Shown here: positions 1 through 6,368 of the stretch, in pieces
Layout of the letters: the number at the start of each line of letters is the position of its first letter
Position numbering within the stretch: position 1 is the stretch's first letter
DNA from: Verrucomicrobiales bacterium
Lineage (GTDB): Bacteria > Verrucomicrobiota > Verrucomicrobiia > Verrucomicrobiales > DEV007
Assembly (NCBI GenBank): GCA_023253615.1
Contig: JALRFZ010000220.1
Coordinates: forward strand, 1 to 6,370
Direction: 5' to 3'
Length of the DNA stretch: 6,370 nucleotides
Translations under genes and position numbers: made by a program
Notes under the pieces: generated by a model
Databases searched by the model: none
What the model was told of the DNA's origin: nothing
What the model saw: the letters and a program-made list of their open reading frames with translations, nothing else

Positions 1-1
1 G

Positions 2-1570
2 TGGATCGCGGTCCAACCGCCCGGCTTCCTCGACTTCGCCCTCGAAGATTGCCTCGTGCCGCAGCGTGAGCCGCTCTATCCGGAGGATTATCCCGACAAA
101 ATTACCACGCCGGACGGATCAGCCGGGTTCCCGCTTGTCTACCTGCACAATCCTTCCGACCCCGCCGACGGCATCACCGCGCGCATTCCCCTCGTCGAGC
201 TTCCCCACCTCCCGCCCTGGTTCGGGGAATGGCTCGTGCCGGGTTGGCTCGGGGAAAAGGTCGCGGCCCTGCTGCGCTGCCTGCGCAAGGAGATGCGGAC
301 GATGCTGCCGGCGAACCGCGCCGTCGTCGATGATTTCCTCGACGCCTGGGAGGGATATGAGCCGCACTGTGGCCTGCTCGAGGCGCTCATCGATAATCTC
401 CACGAGGCTCACGGGCTGGATCTGACTCCCGGTTCCTTCGAGCTCGATCGCTTGCCCCCGCATCTCCATCTGCGTTTTGATATCGTCGACGACAAGGGCC
501 GCGTCGTGGGGCACGGACTCGATCTCGAGGAGCTCCAGCGTGGTCTCGCCGGGAAGGTACGCGACCGCTTCGACCAGGTCGCCAAGGGCCGCTTTGCGAA
601 GCAGGGGATCACCACCTGGAACTTCGGCGACCTGCCGCGTCACGTCGACCTCGATCGCCATACCACAGGGTTCCCGGGCTTGCTCGATGCCGGCAAGGAC
701 GGTGTCGCGATGCGCCTCTGGCCCTCCGGGCGCTGTGCCCTCATGCAGCATCGCCTCGGCCTGACGCGCCTCTACCGACTCGTCCGCAAAGACCCCCTCG
801 AGCGCCTCCTCGGAGTGATTTTCGCGGGCCGTGCCGTTACAATTCCTGGCCCGGCCGGGACAAAGATTGTAACGAAGCCGGCGGGGGATTTCAATTCGCT
901 GGCGGCGGCTTTTGGCGGGCTCTCGAAGACGCCGGCGCCGAAGGAAACGGTGCGACCGGCTCCGGTGGCGAAGGATGTTCCTGCGACGGGTCGATTCCTG
1001 ACGCCGGCGGAGGCATTGGTGCTGACCAAGGTGGGGCCCGAAGCGGCGCAGCATCGCGAGCATTTGCTGCGGCGGATTTTGAGTGATCTGTTAGGCGATC
1101 CTCTTTCGGCGAGGGATTGGGAGAAGGCGGTCGCGCGCTGCGACGCGGAGCTTTTTGCCCATGCTCCGGCGGTGTGTGAGTCGGTCGCGAAGATCCTGCG
1201 GGTCGTCGAAACCGTGAGCGGACTCCTTGCCACGGCTCCACGTGGCTACGAGGAGTCGGTGACCGACGCGCGTCGACAACTCGATCGTCTCCTCGCGCCC
1301 GGATGGCTGCTGGACGGCGATTTCACACGGGCCTTGGTGCATTTCCAGGGCCTCGAGATGCGTTTGACGCGGATGCTCGGTGCGCCCCCGGCGAAGGATC
1401 TGGAGAAACTCTCACGCTACGAGTCCGAGGCGCAGGTGATCTGGCGCGATACGCCGGGCTGCGAGTGCGGGCAATGTCCGCTCGCGGTGCAACATGCGGA
1501 TGCGCTGGCAGCGGACCGTGACCTGCGTCTGAAACATTTCGCCCCGGAGCTGCGGGCGCGGTTGAAGTGA
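2..1570 (+). CDS. hrpA: ATP-dependent RNA helicase HrpA, C-terminal part (DUF3418 region), 5'-truncated by the window edge
   Basis: HrpA is a cytoplasmic DEAH-box RNA helicase. The visible 522 residues correspond to its long C-terminal DUF3418 region, not the motor domains, which lie off the left edge. I recognise the family order from E. coli HrpA: a 'DGITARIPL' strand, 'EWLVPGW', a helical stretch ending 'FLDAW', 'LPPHLHLRFDIVDDKGR', 'TTWNFGDLP', a 'GVAMRLWPSG' strand, an Ala/Pro-rich linker (about visible residues 309-331), then the helices around 'DWEKAVARCDAEL' and 'GDFTRALVHFQGLEMRL'. The frame is open to base 2 with no stop, so the GTG at 56 is probably internal and not the start. The frame is uninterrupted to the TGA at 1568-1570. 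The last ~40 residues contain a CxCxxC cluster (1460-1477). The stop lies 5 bp from the stop of the convergent neighbour, and no hairpin terminator is visible. The family call is strong; the helicase motor itself is inferred. Confidence 0.88.
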   Translation, partial: WIAVQPPGFLDFALEDCLVPQREPLYPEDYPDKITTPDGSAGFPLVYLHNPSDPADGITARIPLVELPHLPPWFGEWLVPGWLGEKVAALLRCLRKEMRTMLPANRAVVDDFLDAWEGYEPHCGLLEALIDNLHEAHGLDLTPGSFELDRLPPHLHLRFDIVDDKGRVVGHGLDLEELQRGLAGKVRDRFDQVAKGRFAKQGITTWNFGDLPRHVDLDRHTTGFPGLLDAGKDGVAMRLWPSGRCALMQHRLGLTRLYRLVRKDPLERLLGVIFAGRAVTIPGPAGTKIVTKPAGDFNSLAAAFGGLSKTPAPKETVRPAPVAKDVPATGRFLTPAEALVLTKVGPEAAQHREHLLRRILSDLLGDPLSARDWEKAVARCDAELFAHAPAVCESVAKILRVVETVSGLLATAPRGYEESVTDARRQLDRLLAPGWLLDGDFTRALVHFQGLEMRLTRMLGAPPAKDLEKLSRYESEAQVIWRDTPGCECGQCPLAVQHADALAADRDLRLKHFAPELRARLK

Positions 1571-1575
1571 AGATC

Positions 1576-3363
1576 TCACCGTCCCTTTCCCGTCAGGGGC
1601 ACGGCATCGCCCGCGCCTGATCCGCTGGCTTCGAGAGTGGCCTTGCGGGTGCCGCGTTTTTTCGGACTGAAACGGACATCAAGGACGGTAGAGGCTCCTC
1701 CGGCGAGGCCTTTCTGTTTGGTCCGCGCGATCCGGAAATCGCGCGCCGCAGCAGCTTTCGTGCGGACGTCGAGGATGGTCACGGGTTCCTCACCGGTGTT
1801 GGTCAGCTTGAGCTTCTGCGAGCGGCTCGTGCGGCCTACGGCAGTAGTGGGGAATTTTCGCGCGCTCTGCAGTCTGAGGCCTGGTTCGCTGGGGCGATGG
1901 AAGACGTAAGCGGCTCCGGCGTTGAGGTTGTTGTCAGGGTCCTGGGTCTGGTCGGCGTTGATGCCCTGGGAGTTGGCGTCGTCGAGACCGGTGCCGACGA
2001 TGACGGTGCGTCCGGAGAGGCCTGCGGATTGTCCGAATTCATTCTGGAGGCGGGTGTTCGAGGCCTTGAGGAAATGGATCTGAGTCCAGGTGCCGTTGAC
2101 CCGCTCGAAGAGATAGGCGGCACCTGAGTTGAAGGCACCGGAATCGTCGGTGGGGCCATCGACGCCGGTGGAGGACCTCATCTCACTCTTGGCCGTGGCG
2201 ATCATGCGATCGCCATCGAGGGCGACGGCCCAGCCGAAGGACATGGTCGGCCAGTAGTTGCCGGGTTTGATGTAGTCGCCCTGACTCCAGACACCACCGC
2301 TGCGGGTGAACTCGTAGACGGCTCCGTCGGAGAGGCTGTCGTTGTTGTCGGGGCCATTGACGACACGCGAACTGCCGGCTTCGGCGAAAGCGCCCACCAT
2401 CGCGGTATCCCCTTGGATCGCGACGGAGGTGCCGAAGCGATCGTTGGGATCGAGGTTGAAGGACTTGAGGTAGCTGTGATAGGTCCAGACACCGCCGACT
2501 TTTTCGAAGACATACGCGGCACCGCCGAGGGCAGCGGTGTTGTCGAAGGCACCGTTGACGGTCCTTGCGGAACCGTCCTCGTTCTGTGCGCCGACGACGA
2601 TGGTGTTCCCGGAAACGGCGACGGAAGAACCGAAAAGATCGCCTTCCTCGGCATTCGGCGCCTTGAGGGTGGCGGTGAGCGCCCAGGTCGTGCCGGTGCG
2701 CTCGTAGACGTAGGCGGCGCCGGATTCAAGGGCATCGTTGTTGTCGGGGCCGTTGACGGTGGTGGAACTGCCGTCCTCGCCCTCCGCGCCCACGACGATG
2801 ATGTCGCCATCGATCGCGACGGCGCTGCCGAAGAAATCGAGATAGCCGGTGTTGCTCGCTTTCAGGTAGGCCTGCTGGGTCCAGACACCGTTGTCGAGGA
2901 CGAAGACGTAGGCGGCTCCGGCGAGGGAGAGTTGATTGAGGGGATCGCCGTTCACGCCGGTGGCGTTGCTTTCGTCCCCCGGGGCTCCGACGACGAGGGT
3001 GTTGCCCGAAAGAGCGAGCGCTTCGCCGAAGTGGTGGTTGTTCAAGGGATTGGCCGGTGGATTGCCTTCCTTGAGGTAGGCGGTCTCGGTCCAGCTCGAT
3101 CCGTTGCGGGTGAAGATGTAGACGGCGCCCCGACCCGAGCCGTTGGGGTCGTTGTTTTTCGGTCCGTTGACTCCCGCGGCGGAACCATCTTCTCCCGGAG
3201 CCCCGACCGCGGCGATGTTGCCGGAGATGGCGACGGCTTCGCCGAAACGATCGCCCGGATCGTTGTTGGAGGATTTGAAGAAGGCCTGCTGCGAGAAATC
3301 GGGATCGGCCAGCGCGGGGAGGATTCCCGCAAGGAGCGTGAGGAGGATCAGGGGACGTTTCAT
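1576..3363 (-). CDS. Secreted FG-GAP repeat (beta-propeller) protein with choice-of-anchor-like C-terminal domain
   Basis: This is a complete 595-residue protein. The start is placed at the ATG of 3361-3363 because it begins a clear signal peptide: KR, a Leu-rich core, then ALA before Asp20. An in-frame ATG at 3465 would add 34 charged residues ahead of that signal. Residues 38-493 hold seven repeats of about 66 residues. Each opens with an FG pair, followed by 'VAxSGN' and 'VVGA' strands, a 'EDGS..VNG' acidic loop resembling FG-GAP calcium sites, 'GAAYVF' and a 'WT...YLK' strand. Seven such units would form one integrin-alpha-like propeller. Residues ~494-595 look like an ASH/choice-of-anchor D type beta domain ('LKLTNTGEEPVTI', 'VRFSPKKRGT'). 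Repeat six has lost the GA-P core. No clear Shine-Dalgarno lies at normal spacing. It is likely exported, with a binding or surface role; ligand and partners are unknown. It is divergent from the delta-60 gene. Confidence 0.85.
   Translation of the reverse strand: MKRPLILLTLLAGILPALADPDFSQQAFFKSSNNDPGDRFGEAVAISGNIAAVGAPGEDGSAAGVNGPKNNDPNGSGRGAVYIFTRNGSSWTETAYLKEGNPPANPLNNHHFGEALALSGNTLVVGAPGDESNATGVNGDPLNQLSLAGAAYVFVLDNGVWTQQAYLKASNTGYLDFFGSAVAIDGDIIVVGAEGEDGSSTTVNGPDNNDALESGAAYVYERTGTTWALTATLKAPNAEEGDLFGSSVAVSGNTIVVGAQNEDGSARTVNGAFDNTAALGGAAYVFEKVGGVWTYHSYLKSFNLDPNDRFGTSVAIQGDTAMVGAFAEAGSSRVVNGPDNNDSLSDGAVYEFTRSGGVWSQGDYIKPGNYWPTMSFGWAVALDGDRMIATAKSEMRSSTGVDGPTDDSGAFNSGAAYLFERVNGTWTQIHFLKASNTRLQNEFGQSAGLSGRTVIVGTGLDDANSQGINADQTQDPDNNLNAGAAYVFHRPSEPGLRLQSARKFPTTAVGRTSRSQKLKLTNTGEEPVTILDVRTKAAAARDFRIARTKQKGLAGGASTVLDVRFSPKKRGTRKATLEASGSGAGDAVPLTGKGR
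1885..3252 (-). repeat. Seven tandem FG-GAP coding repeats, period about 198-213 bp
   Basis: This is the DNA of protein residues 38-493. Repeats begin near residues 38, 109, 176, 242, 308, 374 and 441, giving unit lengths of 71, 67, 66, 66, 66, 67 and a shorter last unit of 53. Each starts with an FG pair and includes the acidic loop and a GAAYVF-like strand. The copies are diverged at DNA level, so this is an old protein repeat and not a recent tandem duplication. The first unit is longest because of an added stretch around 'GNPPANPLN'. Confidence 0.8.
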
Positions 3364-3372
3364 GGATCGAGA

Positions 3373-3496
3373 AGGAATCGTTTCCTGAGAGTAGGCGGCA
3401 AGGAGGGGTTCATTACCGGAATTTTTTTCGGATTTTTCCGGTAATTCTTTTCGTGCGGGCGGCAACTCTCGGGTAGCTGCCTATGAAACGATTCCT
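3373..3496. repeat. 12-nt inverted repeat spanning the divergent gene starts
   Basis: AGGAATCGTTTC at 3373-3384 is the exact reverse complement of GAAACGATTCCT at 3485-3496, separated by 100 nt. The left arm is in the leader of the FG-GAP gene; the right arm covers codons 1-5 of the delta-60 gene. A 10-nt copy, GAAACGATTC, recurs at 4657-4666 inside the kinase remnant. It could be chance, an operator pair, or a trace of related gene starts (MKRP and MKRF). Confidence 0.3.
3412..3445. promoter_or_regulatory. Perfect 10-bp inverted repeat with T-tracts in the divergent intergenic region
   Basis: The arms are ATTACCGGAA (3412-3421) and TTCCGGTAAT (3436-3445), exactly complementary around a 14-nt spacer. 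Three CGG trinucleotides (3417, 3429, 3439) are each followed by a T-rich tract, about 10-12 bp apart, in an otherwise GC-rich stretch. It lies between two divergent genes, 49 bp from the start at 3363 and 38 bp from the start at 3483. It could be an operator serving both promoters, a bent-DNA promoter element, or an RNA hairpin. A T-rich stretch follows the right arm, but a terminator makes little sense between divergent genes. I see no convincing -35/-10 pair on either strand. Confidence 0.45.
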
Positions 3497-4258
3497 GATT
3501 TCCCTCTGTCTCGCCGGTCTCCTCGCGATTTTTTCCAGCCGTTCCCAAGCCGCTCCGGGCGACCTCGACGTGGGCTTCAACGCCTCGGCCACGGGAGGTG
3601 CGGAGCGGGTCAATAGGATCGTGCTGCAGTCGGATGGCAAAATTCTTTTGGAAGGCCATTTCACCGCGGTGAACGGCACGCCGAGGCTGAATGTGGCGCG
3701 ATTGAACGCGGACGGATCGCTCGACACCGCATTCGATCCCGGCCCTGACGGGGAGGTGAATACGATCGCCCTGCGGGAGGACGGACGCATCCTCGTGTCG
3801 GGTGCCTTTACCACGGTCAACGGCTCCGACCGCGACTTGATCGCCCAGCTCGATGAAGATGGCACGGTCGATGGGGAATTTGAGAAGGTGCCGAACGGGA
3901 CGATCGAAAGCCACCTGCTGAACGCCGACGGCAGCGTGATCATCGGAGGTTTCTTCAACAGCGTCGATGCGGTGACGCGGCGGAGGTCTCGCCCGGCTCG
4001 TCAACGATCCGGCGACGCAGGCCTTGACCGTCCCGGATCGCGATCGCATCGAATGGCTGGGCGGCGGAGCCTCGCCGGAGACCCACGAGGTCGTCTTCGA
4101 ACTCTCCACCGATGGCAGGACGACCTTTGCCGAACTGGGGGCCGCCTCGCGCATCGGTGGAGGATGTGAGCTCCAGGGCATCGCCCTGCCCGACACCGGC
4201 ATCGTGCGCGCCCGCGCCAGGGTGAGGGGGAGGACTCTCCAATGGATCGTCGGGCTGG
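3483..4258 (+). pseudogene. Delta-60 repeat (DUF5122-type) secreted beta-propeller protein, broken by two +1 frameshifts
   Basis: The ATG at 3483 begins a signal peptide (MKRF, hydrophobic core, cleavage near SQA/AP at residues 23-24). Delta-60 units follow, each with a 'V..I.LQ.DGKIL..G.F' strand pair and 'ARLNADGSLDTAFDP', about residues 25-167. After residue 167 the frame turns into Arg-rich nonsense and stops at 4169. Homology continues one frame on: skipping base 3984 gives 'GLARLVNDPATQALTVP', the tail block typical of this family, then 'VVFELSTDGR' and 'IRARARVRG'-like text. Skipping base 4231 brings back the terminal 'GLSNGSSG' in the third frame. With both shifts removed the protein would be about 258 residues with only about three units, short for the family. 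Homology ends at about 4255, where kinase sequence begins. Sequencing error is possible; as written the gene is inactive. A pipeline would probably call 3483-4169 as an intact CDS. Confidence 0.75.
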
Positions 4259-4368
4259 GTGAGCTCGACGAGGTCGGCCGTCTCCGGGTGGCCGACTTCG
4301 GGATCGCGGCCTCGCTGCACGATCCTCTGCCGGCCGCGGATCTCGTGCTTGGTAGGCCGCGCTACATG

Positions 4369-4377
4369 CCCCCCCCC
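4369..4377 (+). repeat. C9 homopolymer in the kinase activation-segment motif
   Basis: Nine C residues encode three prolines in 'YMPPPEQ', where kinases of this family normally have a single residue or two before the Glu-Gln (MxPEQ). The tract keeps frame, so the likely change is three added bases or a natural extra codon. Confidence 0.6.
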
Positions 4378-4453
4378 GAACAGGCGAAGGGGGCGGCGAT
4401 CGACCGTCGCAGCGATCTCTTCGCGCTTTCCGCCGTGCTCTATCGGTGTGCGA

Positions 4454-4462
4454 GGGGGGGGG
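4454..4462 (+). repeat. G9 homopolymer at the kinase frameshift
   Basis: Nine G residues lie exactly where kinase homology leaves one frame (upstream 'SAVLYRCARGG') and resumes in another (downstream 'DLVGGE' and the rest of the C-lobe). A tract of 10 or 7 would join the two frames. This is compatible with slipped-strand mutation or with a homopolymer sequencing error. Confidence 0.65.
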
Positions 4463-5840
4463 CGATCTCGTGGGAGGAGAATGCTCGGACGCCGGTTTGG
4501 CATCGCCCGACACCACGGACTTCGCGGCGTTGGTCCGGGCGGGGGCGCGTTTGACCGGGTCGCAGCGACGTCTCCTCGCCGGGCTGCTCGCGAGCCGGGC
4601 GGAAGATCGATTCCCGGATGCCGCACTCTTCCTCGAGGGGCTCGAGGAGGAAGCAAGAAACGATTCATCGGGTGCCGGACGTGCCGCCCGGAGTCGTCCG
4701 TGGCTGTCCGTGTTCGTCGCCCTCACCGTGCTCGCGATCTTCTTTTCGTTTTTTCACTTTTCCCGTTCGCTCCGTCCCGACACCGCTGCCGTGACGGCAC
4801 CGCCGGCTCCTTCCCTTCCCGGGATCCGCATCGAGGGGATGGTCGGAGTCTATCGCGAATCCGGCAGCGCGTTTGCCGCGGCGACGGCTGGCTCCACCCT
4901 GTTGCTCGACGGCGTTTTTGTGGTGCGGGAAAGGCATTTCGGTCCCGAAGGCGTGGGTTTGACGCTTCGTCCGGCACCGGGCGCGAATGCCGTCGTCATC
5001 GCCGGCCTGCCTGATCAACACGCGTTCTTGTTCCGTGGCCCCACCCGCTTGCACGATCTCACTTTCGTGCGGGAAAGTGGTAAGGAAAACGTGGTGCTCA
5101 TCGTCGGCATCCACAGCGGCGATGCTCTGGTGAGAAACCGCCGTTTCGAGACGATGATGCCCGAGGTATTTTCGTTAGTCGCATCCCCGAGCTTCAGGAA
5201 TCCCGAAGAGGCCGTGATCGATCACTGCGTCTTCCGCACACGGGGGCGCGATGCGGTCGGCTTGCGATTTGTCCAAGGATCGCCCGCGATGAAGCTGACG
5301 GCGAAGGACCGCATCTTCCTGGCGGGGGTGGGCCTGACGCGCCGGATCTCGGAGGGGGAAGCGGGGCTCTTGGTGAAATGGGAGCGATCCATCCTCGTCG
5401 CCGACATCGGGTATCTCGAGCACCCGCGCAACCGCAGCGACCACCTTTCGCCCCTGTCCTTCGAGACGCGGGGGAGTGTCTTCGATCTTCCCGGGGCCAT
5501 GATCCGGCACGGCAACGGTCACGATCCTCTCGCCGCGGGGACACGGGTGGCATGGCAGGGCAAAGGCCACCGTCATGCGGAGGGGCAGGTGCGGTTGGAT
5601 TGGACGGCGATGAACGGGACTGCCTCGGAGACAACGGTCCGCGGCGTTTCCCTTGAGCCGGATCTCGCTCCACCTTTCCTTGACGGCGAGATCAATCCCG
5701 AGGTCGCCCCCTACGTGGAACGCGGGGCCGAACCGGTGACCCTCGACGAGCTTTTCGAGATCATCCGCGCGGATCCCGGCTTCTCCGATCTGGCGGCCGA
5801 GGCGGGGAGGTGAAAGACAGGAGAGGAGATCGATGGCCCT

Positions 5841-6368
5841 TCACGCCTCCATCGTCATCAGTTCGCGGATCGCGCCGAGGACATCGAATCGTCCGGTTTT
5901 CTCCGTGGCCGAGGTGATGAAGGTGACGGGTTCGCCTTCGGCGAATTCCTTCATCGCCTCGAGGAAGAGCTGCCGGTTCGCGTTCACCTTCGAAGCCTTC
6001 AGCTTGTCGGCCTTGGTGAAGACGAGGGAGAAGGGGATGCCTTTTTCGACGAGCCACGAGACAAAGGCGAGGTCGATCTTCTGCGGTTCGTGGCGGCTGT
6101 CGATGAGAACGAAGACGTGGGTGAGACCATCGCGGAATTCGAGGTAGTCGGAGACGAAATCGTTGAAACGCTCGCGCTCGGACTTGGCCACCTTGGCGTA
6201 GCCGTAGCCGGGCAGGTCACCTGCGACGACGCGGTTGGCCAGCGGGAGGTACTCCATTGCCTGATGGATCCCCGAGAGATCCCTTCCGGGGATCGGCAGG
6301 TCGCGCCACTGGGTGGCTCCCACCGCGAGCACGATCGCGTCATAGCGCTTGCGCAGGGCATCCGCTGT
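5841..6368 (-). CDS. engB: Chimeric frame: GltD fragment fused to C-terminal part of ribosome-biogenesis GTPase EngB/YihA
   Basis: The frame is open to the right edge; the first in-frame GTG is at 6332, but upstream codons still read as homologous protein, so it is 5'-partial. From the Asp at 6216-6218 to the TGA at 5841 it is EngB (YihA/YsxC), the GTPase needed for large ribosomal subunit assembly. Visible motifs are G3 '[10 protein letters not shown]', '[15 protein letters not shown]', G4 'TKADK' and G5 'ITSATEKTG'. Only about 125 of the usual ~200 residues are present. The P-loop 'GRSNVGKSS' and the G2 Thr region are absent and are replaced by GltD-like sequence. Without G1 the product should not bind GTP. 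Since EngB is usually essential, either an intact copy exists elsewhere or the junction is an assembly artefact. It converges with the kinase remnant across a 27-bp gap in which I see no hairpin. Confidence 0.82.
   Translation of the reverse strand, partial: TADALRKRYDAIVLAVGATQWRDLPIPGRDLSGIHQAMEYLPLANRVVAGDLPGYGYAKVAKSERERFNDFVSDYLEFRDGLTHVFVLIDSRHEPQKIDLAFVSWLVEKGIPFSLVFTKADKLKASKVNANRQLFLEAMKEFAEGEPVTFITSATEKTGRFDVLGAIRELMTMEA
6216..6368 (-). pseudogene. gltD: Internal fragment of glutamate synthase small subunit (GltD-like NADPH/FAD oxidoreductase)
   Basis: About 50 residues at the start of the fused frame read '[15 protein letters not shown]', '[20 protein letters not shown]' and 'NRVVAGD'. 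This order ('FDAVVLATGA..PRDLPVPGR.L.GIHFAMEFL..QN..VAGD') is the hallmark block of GltD, just before its second dinucleotide-binding GxGxxG. GltD passes electrons from NADPH to the large subunit for glutamate synthesis. A full protein has about 480 residues; upstream residues may continue beyond the window, but everything after VAGD is missing because EngB follows directly. A related GltD-family oxidoreductase is a possible alternative. Confidence 0.75.

Larger units (their letters stand above)
4261..5813 (+). pseudogene. Membrane Ser/Thr protein kinase remnant: C-lobe, transmembrane helix, beta-helix-like extracytoplasmic domain
   Basis: Homology to PknB-type bacterial Ser/Thr kinases starts abruptly at 'LDEVGRLRVADFGIA'. 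The magnesium-binding DFG is at 4294-4302, then 'PRYMPPPEQAKG' (APE-like motif, one extra Pro at a C9 tract) and 'DRRSDLFALSAVLYR' (subdomain IX). At a G9 tract (4454-4462) the frame must change. The C-lobe continues in the frame open from a GTG at 4446 to the TGA at 5811-5813, 455 codons, including 'RAEDRFPDAALFLEGLE' (subdomain XI). A Trp-led hydrophobic helix (4701-4757) follows, then about 350 residues outside the membrane. Part of these ('GSTLLLDGVFV', 'GLTLRPAPGA', 'LHDLTFVRES') resembles the parallel-beta-helix domain of verrucomicrobial kinases. The Gly-rich loop, catalytic Lys, alpha-C helix and HRD loop are all missing, so it cannot phosphorylate as written. The region upstream belongs to a different gene. 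Confidence 0.72.

Noticed and set aside
119..1063. Open frame of 314 codons on the minus strand inside hrpA
   Set aside because: It is antisense to well-conserved HrpA sequence and its translation is Arg-rich without motifs.
1571..1575. Bidirectional terminator between hrpA and the FG-GAP gene
   Set aside because: Only 5 bp separate the stop codons and no stem-loop with a T-run is visible.
1885..3252. CRISPR-like or satellite repeat array
   Set aside because: The period is about 200 bp, the copies are diverged, and they are explained by FG-GAP protein repeats in one open frame.
2413..3444. Long open frame (343 codons) on the plus strand across the FG-GAP gene
   Set aside because: It is the antisense shadow of repeated GC-rich codons. 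It is rich in Gly/Val/Asp, has no recognisable domain, and the minus strand has a signal peptide and clear repeats.
3412..3451. Rho-independent terminator at the 3412-3445 inverted repeat
   Set aside because: The flanking genes diverge, so neither transcript would end here, and the 14-nt loop with only a broken T-run is a poor terminator.
3364..3465. Upstream in-frame ATG at 3465 as the start of the FG-GAP protein
   Set aside because: It would place 34 charged residues before an evident signal peptide that begins MKRP at 3363.
3978..3990. Programmed +1 ribosomal frameshift in the delta-60 gene
   Set aside because: I see no slippery site with a slow codon or stop, no stimulatory structure, and a second uncorrected shift follows at 4231. 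Mutation or sequencing error fits better.
3360..4202. Minus-strand frame of 280 codons across the delta-60 gene
   Set aside because: It is a shadow frame. The plus strand has a signal peptide and delta-60 units, whereas this frame is low-complexity and Arg/Ser-rich.
4259..5014. Plus-strand frame of 251 codons overlapping the kinase
   Set aside because: Apart from its first codons, next to the NGSSG tail, it is Arg/Gly-rich shadow sequence. Kinase motifs are in the other two frames.
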